NCBI GenBank assembly: GCA_030605285.1
Contig: JAUWIQ010000118.1
Coordinates: 1 to 6,593 of the forward strand
DNA: 6,593 nucleotides
Reading direction: 5' to 3'
DNA from: Planctomycetota bacterium
GTDB lineage: Bacteria > Planctomycetota > Planctomycetia > Pirellulales > UBA7805
A model generated the notes under the pieces. It saw nothing but the letters and a program-made list of their open reading frames with translations. It was not told where the DNA came from and did no database searches. Shown piece by piece: positions 1 through 6,366 of this stretch (position 1 is its first letter; each line of letters starts with the position of its first letter). The position numbers and the translations under genes were made by a program.

Positions 1-184
1 GACAAGACGGTTGGGGACAACAATCTGAGCCGTAATACGTTATTTGCCCTGTCTGCTTATACCGATAATGGGTCACGCGAGGCGTGTTGAACATGCCCCC
101 GACCAAGTAATCGTTGGCCTCCACCCCGGGGGTGTCTAAAGCGAGAAAAAGAAGCAACGAGGCAACTATTAAGATGCGATCCAT
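1..184 (-). CDS. Secreted protein of unknown function, N-terminal fragment (runs off the left edge)
   Basis: An open frame begins at ATG (184-182, minus strand) and stays open for 61 codons to the window edge, so only the N-terminus is visible. A good Shine-Dalgarno, GGAAGG at 197-192, sits 7 nt upstream, which supports this start. Residues 1-23 look like a Sec signal peptide: MDR, then a hydrophobic core (ILIVASLLLFLAL), then a polar c-region ending VEA, with probable cleavage before Asn24. The visible mature part is rich in Tyr and Gly, with a Cys cluster (C55, C56, C61) in DCCPQPSC. Such Cys-Pro clusters occur in secreted planctomycete proteins, but I do not recognise a named family. It is probably exported to the periplasm or cell surface. 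It is divergent from the HAD gene. Confidence 0.72.
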   Translation of the reverse strand, partial: MDRILIVASLLLFLALDTPGVEANDYLVGGMFNTPRVTHYRYKQTGQITYYGSDCCPQPSC

Positions 185-471
185 AGGACAACCTTCCGAC
201 AAAATATGGGGTTTGTTTTTTCTTGGGCGTGAGCAACCATCGTCCACTGATTGCTGAATGCCTATCTGTTCAACTCTATGTTGGGTACTGGCAACCTGCA
301 AGCAGTTGCGGGCCAACTCGGGGGCCACTTTTCAAAAAACCCCAGGATTCGATGACGTTTATCCGGACTGGGTGTTTGCTAGCAGTAACACTACAATCGT
401 AAAAACTGGTACTTTGTTCACAAGCAGAAGAGGCCTGTGGCAAAAAAGCTCTCTCGGAAATTACGCAAGAA
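185..471. other. Divergent intergenic region between the secreted-protein gene and the HAD phosphatase gene
   Basis: About 290 bp with no convincing gene. An 80-codon frame starting at 258 overlaps the HAD start in another frame and resembles nothing. The spacer should hold the promoters for both flanking genes, but I find no hexamer pair on either strand with good match and spacing. The best -10-like word on the plus strand is TACAAT at 392-397, without a credible -35. There is a T-rich tract at 212-221 and no terminator-like hairpin. Confidence 0.5.
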
Positions 472-1158
472 ATGGCAACGGTGCAAATAATTCTCTTTGA
501 TATCGACGGTACGTTGATCCGTAGTGGCGGTGCCGGAAAACAGGCATTTGAAAAAACGATCGCGGATGATTTCGGCAAAGAGGTGGCAGACCATGAGGTC
601 CTCTTCAGCGGCAGGACCGATCGGGCCATCGTGGGCGACCTGTTCACACACTGTGGCATCGAAAATACCGCCAATGCCTGGCAGCATTTTTTTGCCGCCT
701 ATCTACGACACCTTCCCGATTGCATGGCCTCTCAAGAGGGGCGCGTCCTGCCAGGAGTGAAAAAACTTCTCGAACAGTTCCAGCAGCGACCAGATATCGC
801 AGTCGGACTGCTGACGGGCAATTCAGAACAAGGAGCGCAGATCAAGCTCAAGCACTATGGGATCGCCGATTATTTCGACTTCGGCGGCTATGGCGACGAT
901 CATCTTGATCGCAACCTTGTGGCTCAGGACGCCGTGTCGGCCGCCCGCCAACACCTCTCCTTTTCATTTACACAGCAGCAAGTCTGTGTGATTGGAGACA
1001 CCCCACGCGACATCGGCTGTGGCCGTGCCATTGGAGCCCGCGTGATTGCCGTCTGCACGGGCAGTCATACCGCAAGGGAGCTTGCTGCCGCAAATCCTGA
1101 TCTGCTCCTCAAAGACCTCTCAGACCACGAACCGTTGCTAGAAGTGTTGCTCTCCTAG
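472..1158 (+). CDS. HAD-superfamily hydrolase, phosphoglycolate phosphatase-like
   Basis: A 228-residue cytoplasmic HAD phosphatase, close to the usual size of the Gph group. All four HAD motifs are visible: motif I DIDGT with nucleophile D10 and acid/base D12, motif II LLTGN with T115, motif III lysine K125 (or K127) in the segment before HYGI, and motif IV GDTPRD with D176 and D180 for Mg2+. Residues of about 16-90 form the helical cap (C1 type). The family hydrolyses small phosphomonoesters such as 2-phosphoglycolate; the substrate cannot be told from sequence. The ATG at 472 is the first start in a frame open back to a TAA at 400-402, but its Shine-Dalgarno is weak (AAGA a few bases upstream). 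The gene stands alone and converges on the protease gene, with 50 bp between stops. Family assignment is firm; exact substrate is not. Confidence 0.93.
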   Translation: MATVQIILFDIDGTLIRSGGAGKQAFEKTIADDFGKEVADHEVLFSGRTDRAIVGDLFTHCGIENTANAWQHFFAAYLRHLPDCMASQEGRVLPGVKKLLEQFQQRPDIAVGLLTGNSEQGAQIKLKHYGIADYFDFGGYGDDHLDRNLVAQDAVSAARQHLSFSFTQQQVCVIGDTPRDIGCGRAIGARVIAVCTGSHTARELAAANPDLLLKDLSDHEPLLEVLLS

Positions 1159-1208
1159 TGCCATAGTGCACCTACGATCGATATCAGAAAAGCGGCAAAT
1201 CGGGCTGG

Positions 1209-2711
1209 CTATTGACGCGGAGCGGGAGCGTGTCCGATACCGTTCTGCTCAGAAGCAATAACATCACCACGCCTCTGATAGTCTGAACCCAGGGCCATGG
1301 AAGTGGGAAAAGTCTGCTTGCTTCTCGCGCGTTCTGAGGCAATCCGATCGAGCAACTCGCTCGAGGCATTATCGATCACGATGACCTGATGATGGCTTTG
1401 AGTGCCACTGCCACTACGAACAATACAGATCAGTTCGCTGGAATTATTGGGACTGCCGATTTGTCCGCTTTTGTCCGCCAGCGACACTAAATTAACAGCC
1501 TCTGGGTGGGGCGCGTCAGACTGGGGAACCTCAGCAAGTGAGAAACCCGTGGTCGACTGTTGGAGTACCCTATGAGCCAACTGGACGGCGGCATAGAGCC
1601 CAGCACGGTCGGTTGGGTCCGCAAAATTACAAACTCCGATCAATTCGCCATTGCGATTAAAAAGCCCGCCTCCACTACGGCCAATTGCGGGTTGGCCAGC
1701 GACCTGCAGGTTCGGCGGACCCACAAAACTGTTGACGGCCTTGATGGTACTGATTTGTACCGTGGGAGGGCGACCATGATCACAGCCGACACTCAGCACG
1801 GGACTGCCAGGCGTTGGCACACTCTCTGCGGACGCCAGGGGGAGAGTCGGTACGGGTCGATTGGTCTGGATCGAAACCAAACCAATATCGCTTTGCAAAT
1901 CGTAACGAATCATCCGAGCCGCCACGGTATAGGCATTGCCCTGATCAAACAAATCAACCTCAATCCGCCCCTTCCCTTGGGAATCCCGAAAAATATGGCC
2001 GCAGGTCAAAATCAGAGCTTCCCCGTTATGGCCGTCTGCCAAGGGACGAAAATTGATAATCGTGCCGCTGCCAAAAGAGTAACCTTGCGGGTCGTGGACC
2101 TTGAGTCGCACACTCGACCGCCGCAGGCGGGACGCAAATGCATCCTCGCTTTCTCTGCTCGAGAACGGGGATTTTTGCCCAGCACTTGCCGCGATCGACT
2201 CCGGACGGGAGGCAGGTGCTTGCTCCACTGTGGGTACTAAATCGACTACCGGTTCTGCAAAAGGCATTCCAAGCTCTGCCTTTGGCAAAGGGCGTTCCGG
2301 AGAGGGCGACTTGCGACGAAGAAACGAACCGGTAATCGGTAGAAGTTTTTTTGGTCGATCGGGGGTTTGCCCGCGAGCACTCACAAGCCCCTCACCGACT
2401 CGACTCACACCGTGGGTTACAAGCATTCCTTTCAGGCGCTGATAACTGGTTGCACCAATGACTCGGTCCTGCTCTTGTCCATTGACGATGAGTATAAAAC
2501 AGGGGATGTTTGTCACGCCATAACGCTGGGCCAAAGCCGCATCGCGGTCTACATCGACCTTGCGAACTGGAAAACCATCCGCAGCCAAACGCTGCACGAC
2601 CGGAGCCATCATTTTGCAGGGACCACACCAGGGGGCCTGAAAATCGTAAAGAACGGTTTCGCCCGCACCTGTGGCTGCCAGCAGCAAAGCTGCAATTTGC
2701 ATCGACACCAT
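1209..2711 (-). CDS. Exported thioredoxin-domain plus trypsin-like serine protease fusion
   Basis: A 500-residue two-domain protein. Residues 1-16 form a short hydrophobic leader without positive charges, probably a signal peptide. A thioredoxin domain follows (about 18-100) with WCGPC (C29, C32) and cis-Pro70; it lacks the usual first strand and helix, and Cys71 follows the cis-proline where thioredoxins usually have Thr. Residues ~101-195 are a Pro/Ser-rich linker. A chymotrypsin-fold protease (~198-385) shows the triad H239 in TCGHIF, D275 in SDIGLV and S346 in GRSGGG. Residues ~425-460 form a further conserved-looking strand-helix segment, then a polar tail. It probably acts outside the cytoplasmic membrane, with the Trx part in disulfide chemistry and the other part in peptide hydrolysis; substrates are unknown. 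The ATG at 2711 is favoured over Met4 by AGGGAGG 5 nt upstream. Monocistronic. Confidence 0.9.
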   Translation of the reverse strand: MVSMQIAALLLAATGAGETVLYDFQAPWCGPCKMMAPVVQRLAADGFPVRKVDVDRDAALAQRYGVTNIPCFILIVNGQEQDRVIGATSYQRLKGMLVTHGVSRVGEGLVSARGQTPDRPKKLLPITGSFLRRKSPSPERPLPKAELGMPFAEPVVDLVPTVEQAPASRPESIAASAGQKSPFSSRESEDAFASRLRRSSVRLKVHDPQGYSFGSGTIINFRPLADGHNGEALILTCGHIFRDSQGKGRIEVDLFDQGNAYTVAARMIRYDLQSDIGLVSIQTNRPVPTLPLASAESVPTPGSPVLSVGCDHGRPPTVQISTIKAVNSFVGPPNLQVAGQPAIGRSGGGLFNRNGELIGVCNFADPTDRAGLYAAVQLAHRVLQQSTTGFSLAEVPQSDAPHPEAVNLVSLADKSGQIGSPNNSSELICIVRSGSGTQSHHQVIVIDNASSELLDRIASERARSKQTFPTSMALGSDYQRRGDVIASEQNGIGHAPAPRQ

Positions 2712-2712
2712 C

Positions 2713-2728
2713 GTTCCCTCCCTGGAAC
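2713..2728 (-). promoter_or_regulatory. Shine-Dalgarno of the Trx-protease gene inside a small hairpin
   Basis: On the minus strand GTTCC (2728-2724) can pair with GGAAC (2717-2713) around the loop AGGGAG. The ribosome-binding purines AGGGAGGGA span the loop and the 3' arm, one base before the start codon. The strong match and close spacing decide the start at 2711. A 5-bp stem is weak, so any effect on translation is speculative. Confidence 0.5.
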
Positions 2729-2768
2729 AAGGTTTTGTAATTTCTTATCCGTGGCGCAATAGGAGGTT

Positions 2769-2791
2769 GGTGCGACAGAACAGTCGCCACC
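2769..2791. repeat. Imperfect inverted repeat (hairpin) upstream of the protease gene
   Basis: GGTGCGAC at 2769-2776 pairs with GTCGCCACC at 2783-2791, giving eight pairs with one bulged base and a 6-nt loop. It lies about 58 nt upstream of the protease ATG, in its probable 5' leader. No T-tract follows on either strand, so it is not an obvious terminator. It may be a leader structure or chance. Confidence 0.4.
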
Positions 2792-2830
2792 TGCTCAGAG
2801 GCAGAGAGATGCCACAAAGGGGCGATCGAT

Positions 2831-2844
2831 TTGCCTGCAGGCAA
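2831..2844. repeat. Perfect 14-bp palindrome TTGCCTGCAGGCAA
   Basis: The two 7-bp halves TTGCCTG and CAGGCAA are exact reverse complements with no spacer. It lies 120 bp upstream of the protease start and about 615 bp upstream of metG, where an operator for the protease promoter could sit. A further TTGCC follows at 2853-2857. Operator function is inferred only from symmetry and position. Confidence 0.4.
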
Positions 2845-2968
2845 CCTCCATGTTGCCTCACGGTCAGCTGCTTGCCATCAAAACCTAGCGGATCCTCCGT
2901 AGCGGCTTCCTGCCTTCACGGAATTGAACCCATTTTCAAGGGCAAACGAAACTCTTCTCTACTAGCGT

Positions 2969-3010
2969 TCCATCCATTCCCGCAAGAGCAAGATTTTCAA
3001 ACTGGATGGA
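2969..3010. repeat. 8-bp inverted repeat with 26-nt spacer
   Basis: TCCATCCA (2969-2976) and TGGATGGA (3003-3010) are exact reverse complements. The long loop and absence of a T-run make a terminator unlikely. It could be part of a leader fold or paired protein sites; a chance origin is also possible. Confidence 0.3.
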
Positions 3011-3442
3011 TAAGGATTACATTGTAAAAGCACTGCGCACACTCGGACCGAACCCGTCAATATTTCACAACCTCTGTTGTTCCAACGCGTTAGCAATTGG
3101 CCGTTAAGGATCGACGGGTCCGAGATCCCCATTCAGATGCACTTTGTGTACCAAAGAAACCGAAAACCGGCCGCCTCCGGAAAAAATCATGATAGCAGTG
3201 CCACTTGCTAATCCTTTATTTGAACCGGAGCGCGGCCAGCCTTGAATCGGTTGTCCAGAGTTTGCAGCTGGGGAGGGATCGTTTTTCTTATCAACATGGT
3301 CGCCCGTATTGCGGGCTCCCGGTTTCTGCAGACCTCGGATACAATCCTCACTCGCAGCAACATCCGCCCTAGATCAAAGCGGTCGCCCTGGGCGCTTACG
3401 ATCTACTCAACTCAGGCCCTGCAACCTCCGGTAGCAGAAAAA

Positions 3443-3456
3443 GCGACTGCAGTCGC
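3443..3456. repeat. Perfect 14-bp palindrome GCGACTGCAGTCGC abutting the metG start
   Basis: GCGACTG and CAGTCGC are exact reverse complements without a spacer. The palindrome ends 2 bp before the metG ATG and occupies the place where a Shine-Dalgarno would be expected; no GGAG-like sequence is found in the preceding 20 nt. It could be a protein-binding site in DNA or RNA controlling metG, or metG may be translated without a canonical ribosome-binding site. Confidence 0.45.
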
Positions 3457-3458
3457 CG

Positions 3459-5498
3459 ATGAACCAAACACGTCAAATCCTCGTTACCGCAGCACTGCCC
3501 TATGCCAATGGGCCGATACACCTTGGGCATTTGGTTGAATACATCCAGACCGATATCTGGGTTCGCTTCCAAAAGCTCCGCAAACATCGCTGCATTTATA
3601 TCTGTGCCGATGACACGCATGGCACAGCAATCATGATTAGCGCGCGCCAACAGGGGATGAGCGAAGAAGAATTTATCGAAAATATTCACCAGGAACATCA
3701 AACCGATTTTTCTGGTTTTGATATCCAATTTGACAACTATGGAAGTACCCATAGCGAGGAGAACTTCGCACTCTGCAAGGAATTTTGGGCTGCAATTAAA
3801 GCAGCCGGGCTCGTGAAGGAACGAGACATCCAACAGCTGTACGATCCTGAGGCCAAAACATTTCTAGCCGACCGTTTTGTCACAGGCACTTGCCCCAAGT
3901 GCGGTTCGGAGAGGCAGTACGGCGACAGTTGCGACAAGTGTGGCGGAACCTATAGCACCACCGATCTGGTGCATCCGCAGAGTACCCTCTCCGGTGCGAC
4001 ACCGGAAATACGAACTGCTCGACACCTCTTCATCGAACTGGAACAGCTTCACCCGTTCCTCGACGAGTGGACACAGTCTGGGGAACATCTGCAAGCGGAA
4101 ATTGCAAATTACCTTCAAGGACACTTTCTGGGCGAACCCCTTAGGGACTGGGATATTTCACGTCCTGCCCCCTACTTTGGCTTTGAAATTCCAGACCATC
4201 CTGGCCAGTATTGGTATGTCTGGTTCGACGCACCGATTGGATATATCGCATCGACTCGAGAGTGGTGCAACCACCATCGTGAATCCTTTGACGATTGGTG
4301 GCGCAACAACGCTTGTGAAATCCACCATTTCATTGGAAAAGACATCGCCTATTTTCATACCCTTTTCTGGCCCGGAATGCTCAAGACCGCTGGCTTCACC
4401 CTTCCAACCAAAGTTCACATTCATGGATTTTTAACGGTGAATGGTGAAAAAATGTCGAAGAGCAAGGGCACTTTTGTTCGTGCCGCCACGTATCGGAAAC
4501 ACTTAGAGGCGGGGTACCTGCGATATTACTATGCCGCGAAGCTGAGTTCTAAGGTCGATGATCTCGACCTCAACCTTGATGAATTCGTCACCAAGATCAA
4601 TTCGGACCTCGTTGGAAAGGTTGTCAATCTAGCTAGTCGCTCGGCAAAATTTGTGCAGCAGCAGGGACTCGCAGAAACCTATCCTGAAGATGGCGGCCTC
4701 TTTGCCCGCGGCGCAGCTGAAGGAGATCTGATTGCTACCGCCTACGAACAATGCGATTACAGTCAAGCCATGCGACGGATCATGGCACTCGCCGACCAAG
4801 CCAATCCCTATGTGGAACAGAATCGGCCCTGGGAACTCCGTAAGGACCCCGCTAAGCTCTCTCAACTGCAGGATGTTTGCACGGTCGCGTTGAACCTTTT
4901 CCGTCAAATCGTAATTTATCTGGCACCCGTGCTACCTCGACTGGCCCAGCAATGCGAGCAGTTGCTCGGTGATCCTATCACCGACTGGATGCAGTCGCAA
5001 ACACCCCTGATCGGAAGACCCGTTAATCCGTTTCAGCACATGATCCATCGAATCGACAAACCGCAGGTTCAAGCCATGATTGATGAAAGTCGCGATGATA
5101 CGTTAGCGAATCCAGACGTCAACTCGTTACAAGACAGCGGCGATCCACTTGCCGCAGAACCGGTAGCCGATGAAATTTCAATCGACGATTTTTCAAAAGT
5201 CGATCTACGCATTGCGCGCGTGATCGCAGCAGAATCAATTCCCGAGGCCCGTAAGCTACTGAAGTTGACCCTGAGTCTCGGTGGCGAAGAACAACGTACG
5301 GTATTTGCTGGCATTAAAACGGCCTACCAGCCCGAATCGCTGCTTGGACGCCTCGTTGTCTGCGTGGCAAACCTTGCCCCGCGGAAGATGAGATTCGGCA
5401 CCAGCGAGGGTATGGTGATTGCCTCGGGCCCTGGTGGCGATGAGGTATTTCTCCTCAGCCCAGATCAAGGCGCGGCACCCGGCCAGCGGGTCCACTAA
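3459..5498 (+). CDS. metG: Methionyl-tRNA synthetase with C-terminal tRNA-binding domain
   Basis: This class I aminoacyl-tRNA synthetase charges tRNA(Met) with methionine in the cytoplasm, supplying both initiation and elongation. At 679 residues it matches the long, homodimeric E. coli-type MetRS. The Rossmann catalytic domain carries HLGH (21-24) and KMSKS (331-335). The inserted connective domain has one zinc knuckle, C145-x2-C148-x9-C158-x2-C161, with E. coli-like spacing. The helical anticodon-binding domain covers about 365-520; a hydrophilic linker follows, then an EMAP-II/Trbp111-like OB-fold tRNA-binding domain from about 575 to the end, including [15 protein letters not shown]. The ATG at 3459 is the only start after an in-frame TAG at 3432-3434, but it has no evident Shine-Dalgarno. 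All motifs are intact, so it should be the functional housekeeping enzyme. It converges on hsp20. Confidence 0.98.
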   Translation: MNQTRQILVTAALPYANGPIHLGHLVEYIQTDIWVRFQKLRKHRCIYICADDTHGTAIMISARQQGMSEEEFIENIHQEHQTDFSGFDIQFDNYGSTHSEENFALCKEFWAAIKAAGLVKERDIQQLYDPEAKTFLADRFVTGTCPKCGSERQYGDSCDKCGGTYSTTDLVHPQSTLSGATPEIRTARHLFIELEQLHPFLDEWTQSGEHLQAEIANYLQGHFLGEPLRDWDISRPAPYFGFEIPDHPGQYWYVWFDAPIGYIASTREWCNHHRESFDDWWRNNACEIHHFIGKDIAYFHTLFWPGMLKTAGFTLPTKVHIHGFLTVNGEKMSKSKGTFVRAATYRKHLEAGYLRYYYAAKLSSKVDDLDLNLDEFVTKINSDLVGKVVNLASRSAKFVQQQGLAETYPEDGGLFARGAAEGDLIATAYEQCDYSQAMRRIMALADQANPYVEQNRPWELRKDPAKLSQLQDVCTVALNLFRQIVIYLAPVLPRLAQQCEQLLGDPITDWMQSQTPLIGRPVNPFQHMIHRIDKPQVQAMIDESRDDTLANPDVNSLQDSGDPLAAEPVADEISIDDFSKVDLRIARVIAAESIPEARKLLKLTLSLGGEEQRTVFAGIKTAYQPESLLGRLVVCVANLAPRKMRFGTSEGMVIASGPGGDEVFLLSPDQGAAPGQRVH

Positions 5499-5592
5499 GG
5501 TGAGATCGCCAGCCCATCTGGTCAATTGGGAAGGTCGCCGTGCGACGGCACGAGGAACATTTCCAGCCCTCGCTGCCAGTTCCTCGGGAGGG

Positions 5593-5628
5593 AATAAAAA
5601 CGGCAACCCCATGCTGATGGGGCTGCCG
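5593..5628 (-). terminator. Rho-independent terminator of the hsp20 transcript
   Basis: On the minus strand a 12-bp stem forms between CGGCAGCCCCAT (5628-5617) and ATGGGGTTGCCG (5612-5601), all paired with one G-U, around the loop CAGC. TTTTTATT (5600-5593) follows immediately. It begins 35 nt after the hsp20 stop. Read on the plus strand the same hairpin has one A-C mismatch and no T-run, so it would terminate metG less well. Confidence 0.9.
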
Positions 5629-5662
5629 CTGAGAAATCCTTCATCTCCGTTTGGGGCCGATT

Positions 5663-6175
5663 TCAGTTCGTCCCAATTTCAATCCTGCGAGGTTTTGCAC
5701 TTGCAGCTTTAGGGACACGAACCGTCAAGACTCCGGCCGTCAAAGTCCCCTCAACCTGCTCCCCATCGATATCAAACGGAAACCGAATTACCCGGTGGAA
5801 AGGACCGGCCAACCGCTCGCGGTGATAGTAGATTGGCGTTGAGGCCTCTGCCTCACTTTCAGCGTTCTCGCTCTCCTGTGCTGCGGGTTCGGTCTCCTGA
5901 TCCGCAGGGTGTTCCGACCCCCCCCGATCGCCTACAAGCGTCAATTCCCGGCCGAGGGCCGTGATCTGGACATCCCCTTGGGGCGTACCGGGGACCTCCA
6001 GCGTGACAAAAAAATCGTCGTTCTCTTCCCAGACATCGAGGGGTGGGTTCCCTCGCCCTCCCCCAACCTGGGGCAGGGACTTAACACGGGCGCCAAAAAC
6101 ATCCTCGATAATGCGGTCCATATCGGAGCGAAATTGCTCGACCGGTCTCAAACCATGGTGTTGCATCCGTAACAT
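5663..6175 (-). CDS. Hsp20/alpha-crystallin family small heat-shock protein
   Basis: A 170-residue ATP-independent holdase chaperone that binds unfolding proteins in the cytoplasm and normally forms large oligomers. An amphipathic N-terminal arm (1-40) precedes the alpha-crystallin domain (about 43-157). Recognisable pieces are PPLDVWEENDDFFVTLEVPG (strands 2-3), ITALGRELTLVGDR (strands 4-5), GPFHRVIRFPF (strand 7) and AGVLTVRVPK (strands 8-9). The C-terminal tail holds an I-x-I motif (I165, I167), which docks neighbouring dimers. Unusually, residues 84-113 form an acidic, low-complexity insertion (nine Glu/Asp, one Arg) in the loop between strands 5 and 7. A G8 tract in the gene marks the start of this insertion; the frame is intact on both sides. 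The start is supported by AGGAG (6187-6183) 7 nt upstream. A strong terminator follows. Confidence 0.96.
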   Translation of the reverse strand: MLRMQHHGLRPVEQFRSDMDRIIEDVFGARVKSLPQVGGGRGNPPLDVWEENDDFFVTLEVPGTPQGDVQITALGRELTLVGDRGGSEHPADQETEPAAQESENAESEAEASTPIYYHRERLAGPFHRVIRFPFDIDGEQVEGTLTAGVLTVRVPKAASAKPRRIEIGTN

Positions 6176-6300
6176 GACTATTCTCCTGCTAGATTTAGGT
6201 TGTTGATTGAAAGCTCAAATCGACGGCGCAATGCCCGCCGATGCGGTAAAAACTGGGCCGATTCGCGGCTGAGAGACATAAAAGCAAGCCTCATGCCAAA

Positions 6301-6314
6301 GTCATTTAAATGAC
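6301..6314. promoter_or_regulatory. Perfect 14-bp palindrome GTCATTTAAATGAC, possible operator of hsp20
   Basis: GTCATTT and AAATGAC are exact reverse complements without a spacer. It lies 126 bp upstream of the hsp20 ATG and immediately downstream of the proposed -10 element, so it would cover the transcription start, a classic repressor position. It does not match the CIRCE element bound by HrcA. Function is inferred from symmetry and location. Confidence 0.45.
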
Positions 6315-6316
6315 GT

Positions 6317-6345
6317 AAGATACTATTTATCATGAACTTAATGAA
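6317..6345 (-). promoter_or_regulatory. Candidate sigma-70-type promoter for hsp20
   Basis: On the minus strand TTCATT (6345-6340) and TATCTT (6322-6317) are separated by 17 nt in a very A+T-rich stretch that stands out from its surroundings. The matches are 3/6 to the -35 and 4/6 to the -10 consensus, so support is modest. The predicted leader is roughly 135 nt and includes a small hairpin (CGGCG/CGCCG at 6224-6240). Confidence 0.4.
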
Positions 6346-6366
6346 TTTTATTCGATCCAGAATCAG

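Larger units (their letters stand above)
2712..3458. other. 747 bp intergenic region between the divergent protease and metG genes
   Basis: No gene that I can support. Open frames here (for example 2671-3027 and 3242-3538, plus) are antisense to, or overlap, the flanking genes and have low-complexity, family-less translations. The region must contain promoters for both neighbours, yet no convincing -35/-10 pair is seen. It holds several inverted repeats, listed separately, and a small hairpin GCCCG/CGGGC at 3302-3316. No tRNA, T-box or SAM riboswitch signature is recognised. The length leaves room for a structured leader or small RNA. Confidence 0.5.

Noticed and set aside
258..500. 80-codon plus-strand frame ahead of the HAD gene
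   Set aside because: It runs into the HAD coding region out of frame and shows no start signal or domain.
1159..1208. Bidirectional terminator between the convergent HAD and protease genes
   Set aside because: Only a 4-bp GTGC/GCAC stem is visible and neither strand has a T-run after it.
1560..2240. 226-codon open frame on the plus strand
   Set aside because: It is entirely antisense to the well-supported Trx-protease gene and shows no recognisable motif or ribosome-binding site.
2392..2844. 150-codon minus-strand frame overlapping the protease start
   Set aside because: Its frame differs from that encoding WCGPC and cis-Pro; it is a shadow of the true gene.
2910..2945. tRNA-like T-arm sequence (GGGTTCAATTCC on the minus strand)
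   Set aside because: The flanking bases do not form the 5-bp T-stem, and no acceptor, D or anticodon arms are found around it.
3020..3458. T-box or SAM riboswitch upstream of metG
   Set aside because: I looked for the conserved T-box core and for a terminator hairpin with T-run before metG and found neither.
3242..3538. 98-codon frame from TTG ahead of metG
   Set aside because: It overlaps the metG start in another frame, has no suitably placed Shine-Dalgarno and resembles no family.
3877..4434. 185-codon open frame on the plus strand within metG
   Set aside because: It overlaps the catalytic and zinc regions of metG in another frame and has shadow-like composition.
5537..5549. Hairpin GCCGT/ACGGC after metG as a metG terminator
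   Set aside because: The stem is only 5 bp with a 3-nt loop and no T-run follows, so I do not call it a terminator.
6189..6360. CIRCE heat-shock operator
   Set aside because: The TTAGCACTC-N9-GAGTGCTAA inverted repeat is absent; the palindrome at 6301-6314 is a different sequence.
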